From the NCBI GenBank assembly GCA_002179805.1, contig NAVB01002522.1, positions 1 to 10,088 of the forward strand: a DNA stretch of 10,088 bases, read 5' to 3'. The notes under the pieces are model-generated. The model searched no databases and was not told where the DNA came from. It worked only from the letters and a program-made list of their open reading frames with translations. Source of the stretch: Acanthamoeba lenticulata (Eukaryota; Discosea; Longamoebia; Acanthamoebidae). How positions within the stretch are numbered: the first letter of the stretch is position 1; the number at the start of each line of letters is the position of its first letter. Below are positions 8,301-10,088 of this stretch, piece by piece. A program made the translations under genes and the position numbers.

Positions 8301-10026
8301 ACTCAGCTGACGTCAGCATGGCGGGTGGTGTGTGCCTCCAGCGAGTGGACCACCAACCACTATCGCTGGATTGTGTGGAAGTTGGCTGGCATGGAGCGCC
8401 GGTTCCCACGTCAGCTGGGCGGCCGGCACCTCGTCCCTCATGTGGTCCTGCAGCAGCTTCTCTATCGGTACGAGTGGGAGGTGAACAAGGCCAAGCGATC
8501 GGCCCTCAAAATCATTCTCGAGCGCGATGAGTCAGCGGGCCGCGCCATGGTTCTGTGTGTCGCGGCCATCCGCTCCTATGGGGGCGACCCTTTGTCTTCT
8601 TCCGCTGCTGTAGGTCGTGGTCGCGCCCCCCCCCCCTCTGCCCTCTTTTTTCCCCATCGCTCTTCTCACTCTCTCCTTCTCGGTACCCACGTGCTATCTT
8701 TTTCCCCTTCCTCCCTTCTCTCTCTCTCTCTCTCTCTTCCATCCGATGGCGCTTTGGTGGTGCAGATTCGGCAGGTGCGCCCGCGGCCAAAGAGGGCGCA
8801 GCGCCCATGCTTGGCGGCGTCATCGAGGTGACCGACGGGTGGTATTCCATCAGTGCCCACCTCGATGACGCCCTCACCCAGCACATGGCCCTGGGTAAAA
8901 TCTATCCCGGCCTCAAACTTCGTGTGATAGGCGCCCGCGTACACATTCCATTCTCGTCCCTCTTCTTTCTCCTTGTCCTCGCCCTCGTCCTCCACCTCGC
9001 ACCTGCGTCGTGCGCGCTCACAAGCTATTTACATGATGTGATTGGCGATGGTCGTGTGTGTGTGTGTGTGCAGTTGAACGGGAACGACAATGCAATGTCC
9101 CCTCTGGAAGCCACAGGTGCGGTAGCACCTACGCCTCCCCTTTCTCTCTCTGTCTCTCCCTCCCTCTCTTGCTTCCCTTGGCCTTTTTTCTTTCTTTTTC
9201 CGACATCTCTCTCTCTCTCTTTTCTCTTTCTCTTACTCTCTCTCTCTCTCTCTCCGTCGGTACGTGATGAGGTACAGAGACGACAAGTCTGCTATTGCAG
9301 GTGAACACCGTGCGCCGAGCCCTGTGGCATGCCAAGCTTGGTTTCCTCCGGCGGTGAGACCCCCTTACGTGCCACCGTCGTGCGCCAACAATTTATACTT
9401 TAATCAAAGTATAGATTCAAGTATGTGAGTGCTTACGTCCCAATGTGGCGGCGGGGGGGGGTTTGGGTTCCGTGTGTTTGGTGTGCCCGATCGGCGGCAG
9501 GCCAGTTTTTCCCGTCTCTCTTCGGTCAGTGCGCGCCGACGGTACGGCTTTGGAGCTCTCTGTCTTCCCCCCCCCCCTCTGGGGGGTGGTCTCAATCTCC
9601 ACCTCGATCCCACTGATCCCGTGGTTACTCCCTCCCCCCAATAATGTTTTTATTTGTCTCCCCTCCCAAGGCGGACTTGTGGCGTGCGTGGATGTTGTGG
9701 TGGAGCGTCGCTACCCGCTCCTGTTTTTGGAGAAGAAGCTCGACGGGTCCTTCGTTACCCGCACCTCTGCCCAAGAGGAGCACGCGAGACGCTTCTTCGA
9801 GGTCCCGCCCGTTGCTTCCGCAATTTCAAATCATTGGGCAGAGACTGACTTGAGATGGATGCACCCGCGCGCGTGCGGTGCTGGTCTGGTTGGCGGCCGG
9901 TCCTCCTGATCGCGCAGAGCAAGCGGGCCCGTCTGCTCGAGTCCAAGAAGGCGGAACTTGAGCGGGAAGTCATGGCTGCGCGCGCCCCGGACGAACACCG
10001 ACGGCCTCACACCCCGGTCTCTGCAG
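5253..10026 (+). CDS. BRCA2: BRCA2 orthologue: seven BRC repeats plus N-terminal half of the DNA-binding domain; 3' end beyond the window
   Basis: BRCA2 loads RAD51 onto single-stranded DNA during homologous recombination. Inferred exons: 5253-5328 (donor uncertain), 5390-5787, 5892-7652, 7784-7830, 7943-8090, 8190-8257, 8342-8613, 8766-8938, 9074-9116, 9278-9353, 9501-9541, 9671-9801, 9918-10026; donor GTGAGC then leaves the window. About 1,114 residues are visible. Exons 2-3 carry seven BRC repeats in acidic, Gln-, Ala- and Gly-rich linkers. Exons 5-7 form the helical domain (ANPKLIS joined to LEWTTNHYRWIVWKL; RYEWEVNKAKRSALK; ILERDESAGRAMVLCV). Exons 8-12 form OB1 (IEVTDGWYSISAHLD, MSPLEAT, WHAKLGF, GGLVACVDVVVERRYP). 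Exon 13 (SKRARLLESKKAELEREV) begins the tower. Splice joints in exons 4-13 were fixed by phase and by alignment to the human protein from memory. The exon 1 donor and the exon 2-3 junction are the weakest points. OB2, OB3 and any C-terminal region lie outside. Confidence 0.93.
5548..5628 (+). other. BRC repeat 1
   Basis: GGFTSASGRALAVG... then ALIRARQLLAE. This is the only repeat with a canonical FxxA core (FTSA) for binding the RAD51 ATPase domain. The second, LFDE-like module is RQLLAE. Confidence 0.85.
5788..5891 (+). other. BRCA2 intron 2, boundaries uncertain, possibly GC-AG
   Basis: A stop at 5794-5796 ends the exon 2 frame and exon 3 lies in another frame, so an intron is certain. AAG|GCACGC at 5788 with AAAGCAG ending at 5891 joins in phase 0. 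CCA|GTGGCG at 5764 with the same acceptor also fits. The acceptor GATTAG at 5863 follows a better pyrimidine tract but needs a phase 2 donor: the nearest is a weak GTTCAC near 5751, and the best is GTGCGC at 5627, which would remove part of the coding-like exon. Confidence 0.4.
5907..5987 (+). other. BRC repeat 2
   Basis: LGFKSGRGQSMTV... then SLVRAQRFLEE. The FxxA core reads FKSG. The second module RFLEE is close to the LFDE pattern. Confidence 0.75.
6108..6185 (+). other. BRC repeat 3
   Basis: SGFTTGSGRQLHPS... then SVEKAMRSFL. The core is FTTG rather than FxxA. Confidence 0.85.
6270..6350 (+). other. BRC repeat 4
   Basis: VGFTTGAGKRLEPP... then RVEQAMNQFF. The core is FTTG. Confidence 0.85.
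6411..6488 (+). other. BRC repeat 5
   Basis: VGFTTGTGRQLRPS... then SVENAMRRLL. The core is FTTG. It is closest to repeat 3 in sequence, which suggests duplication of the 3-5 block. Confidence 0.85.
6621..6698 (+). other. BRC repeat 6
   Basis: SGFTTGSGRALHVP... then RVDQVLQRFS. The core is FTTG. Confidence 0.85.
6747..6782 (+). repeat. CAG/CAA repeat coding for polyglutamine in BRCA2
   Basis: Twelve codons encode six Gln, one Glu and five Gln just before BRC repeat 7. The tract is a likely site of length variation. Confidence 0.9.
6798..6875 (+). other. BRC repeat 7
   Basis: GGFRTVSGKAINVS... then ALMRSRHLLAD. The core is FRTV; the SGK and second module are otherwise close to animal and plant BRC repeats and to repeat 1. 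Confidence 0.8.
7440..7472 (+). repeat. GGA-rich repeat coding for polyglycine in BRCA2
   Basis: Eleven glycine codons lie in the disordered linker between the BRC region and the helical domain. Nearby GCT (about 7342-7371) and ACT (about 7386-7401) tracts encode Ala and Thr runs. Confidence 0.85.
7784..8613 (+). other. BRCA2 exons 4-7, helical domain
   Basis: Exon 4 (47 bases, ELATRERQQEMPPPA), exon 5 (MDSDRARYFRFTPDQVF, which matches the human segment just before the helical core), exon 6 (ASELHAVLQACGANPKLIS) and exon 7 (NHYRWIVWKLAGMERRFP and onward) give the DSS1-contacting helical domain. Introns 7831-7942, 8091-8189 and 8258-8341 all begin GTGCGC. The last two have lengths divisible by three and no in-frame stop, so they are hidden inside one long open frame. 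Confidence 0.85.
8700..8740 (+). repeat. (CT)n tract in BRCA2 intron 7
   Basis: CT units at about 8717-8738 lie upstream of the acceptor TGGTGCAG ending at 8765 and provide its pyrimidine tract. Confidence 0.85.
9117..9277 (+). repeat. Pyrimidine-rich intron 9 of BRCA2 with (CT)n
   Basis: Almost the whole 161-base intron between GTGCGG and GGTACAG is C and T, with CT runs at about 9206-9220 and 9234-9254. The acceptor at 9277 restores a Glu codon (GAG) across the joint, giving PLEATETTSLLLQVN, which fits the family. Confidence 0.85.
9278..9801 (+). other. BRCA2 exons 10-12, second half of OB1
   Basis: Exon 10 (9278-9353) gives TTSLLLQVNTVRRALWHAKL; exon 11 (9501-9541, only 41 bases) gives PVFPVSLRSVRAD; exon 12 (9671-9801) gives GGLVACVDVVVERRYP and EEHARRFFE. 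The joined order matches human OB1 (KLGF, RPFPLPLSSLF, DGGNVGCVDV) residue for residue in spacing apart from a small deletion after KLGF. Confidence 0.85.
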
Positions 10027-10088
10027 GTGAGCAGACTCGCCCCACCTCAAACCCCCAAATCTCTCCCTCCTTCCCCCTCCCCCCCTTG

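Noticed and set aside
7773..8831. A single 352-codon exon
   Set aside because: It contains family-matching segments separated by sequence that fits introns (GTGCGC...CAG) and ends in intron 7; BRCA2 alignment requires splicing.

Overview
The window looks like compact, GC-rich nuclear DNA from a unicellular eukaryote. Genes sit 80 to 230 bases apart on both strands and are cut by many short introns of about 60 to 200 bases. The introns carry (CT)n and (GT)n tracts, the standard code fits every exon, and there is no sign of operons or prokaryotic signals. The gene density, the GC-rich coding and the mix of a Rab2-type GTPase, a PPR protein, a Jagunal and a BRCA2 suggest an amoebozoan, perhaps Acanthamoeba-like. 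That taxonomic guess rests on general character only.

Layout: (1) minus strand, 1346 to beyond base 1: 5' part of a pentatricopeptide repeat (PPR) protein with a mitochondrial-type N-terminus. (2) Minus strand, 2724 to 1576: six-exon Rab2-like GTPase of about 223 residues with a C-terminal CCS. (3) Minus strand, 3345 to 2872: intronless 157-residue protein I do not recognise. (4) Plus strand, 3443 to 3976: intronless Jagunal-family ER membrane protein. (5) Minus strand, 4628 to 4135: small charged protein of unknown function. (6) Minus strand, 5123 to 4711: LYR-motif (Complex1_LYR) protein in three exons; its stop codon lies inside a perfect splice donor that could join it to gene 5. (7) Plus strand, 5253 to beyond the end: large BRCA2 orthologue with seven BRC repeats, then the helical domain, OB1 and the start of the tower of the DNA-binding domain, in at least 13 exons.

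The genes do not form one pathway: recombination (BRCA2), secretory trafficking (Rab2-like, Jagunal) and mitochondrial function (PPR, LYR). Two pairs diverge from short shared promoters (3346-3442 and 5124-5252), and Jagunal converges on the small charged gene. Exon models were built by matching reading phase, GT-AG or GC-AG ends and remembered family alignments. No alignment program or transcript data was available.

Main points of interest: six of the seven BRC repeats lack the alanine of the FxxA RAD51-binding motif, five having glycine; two probable GC-AG introns; a recurring GTGCG splice donor; microsatellites whose strand follows transcription; and the stop/donor overlap between the LYR gene and its neighbour.
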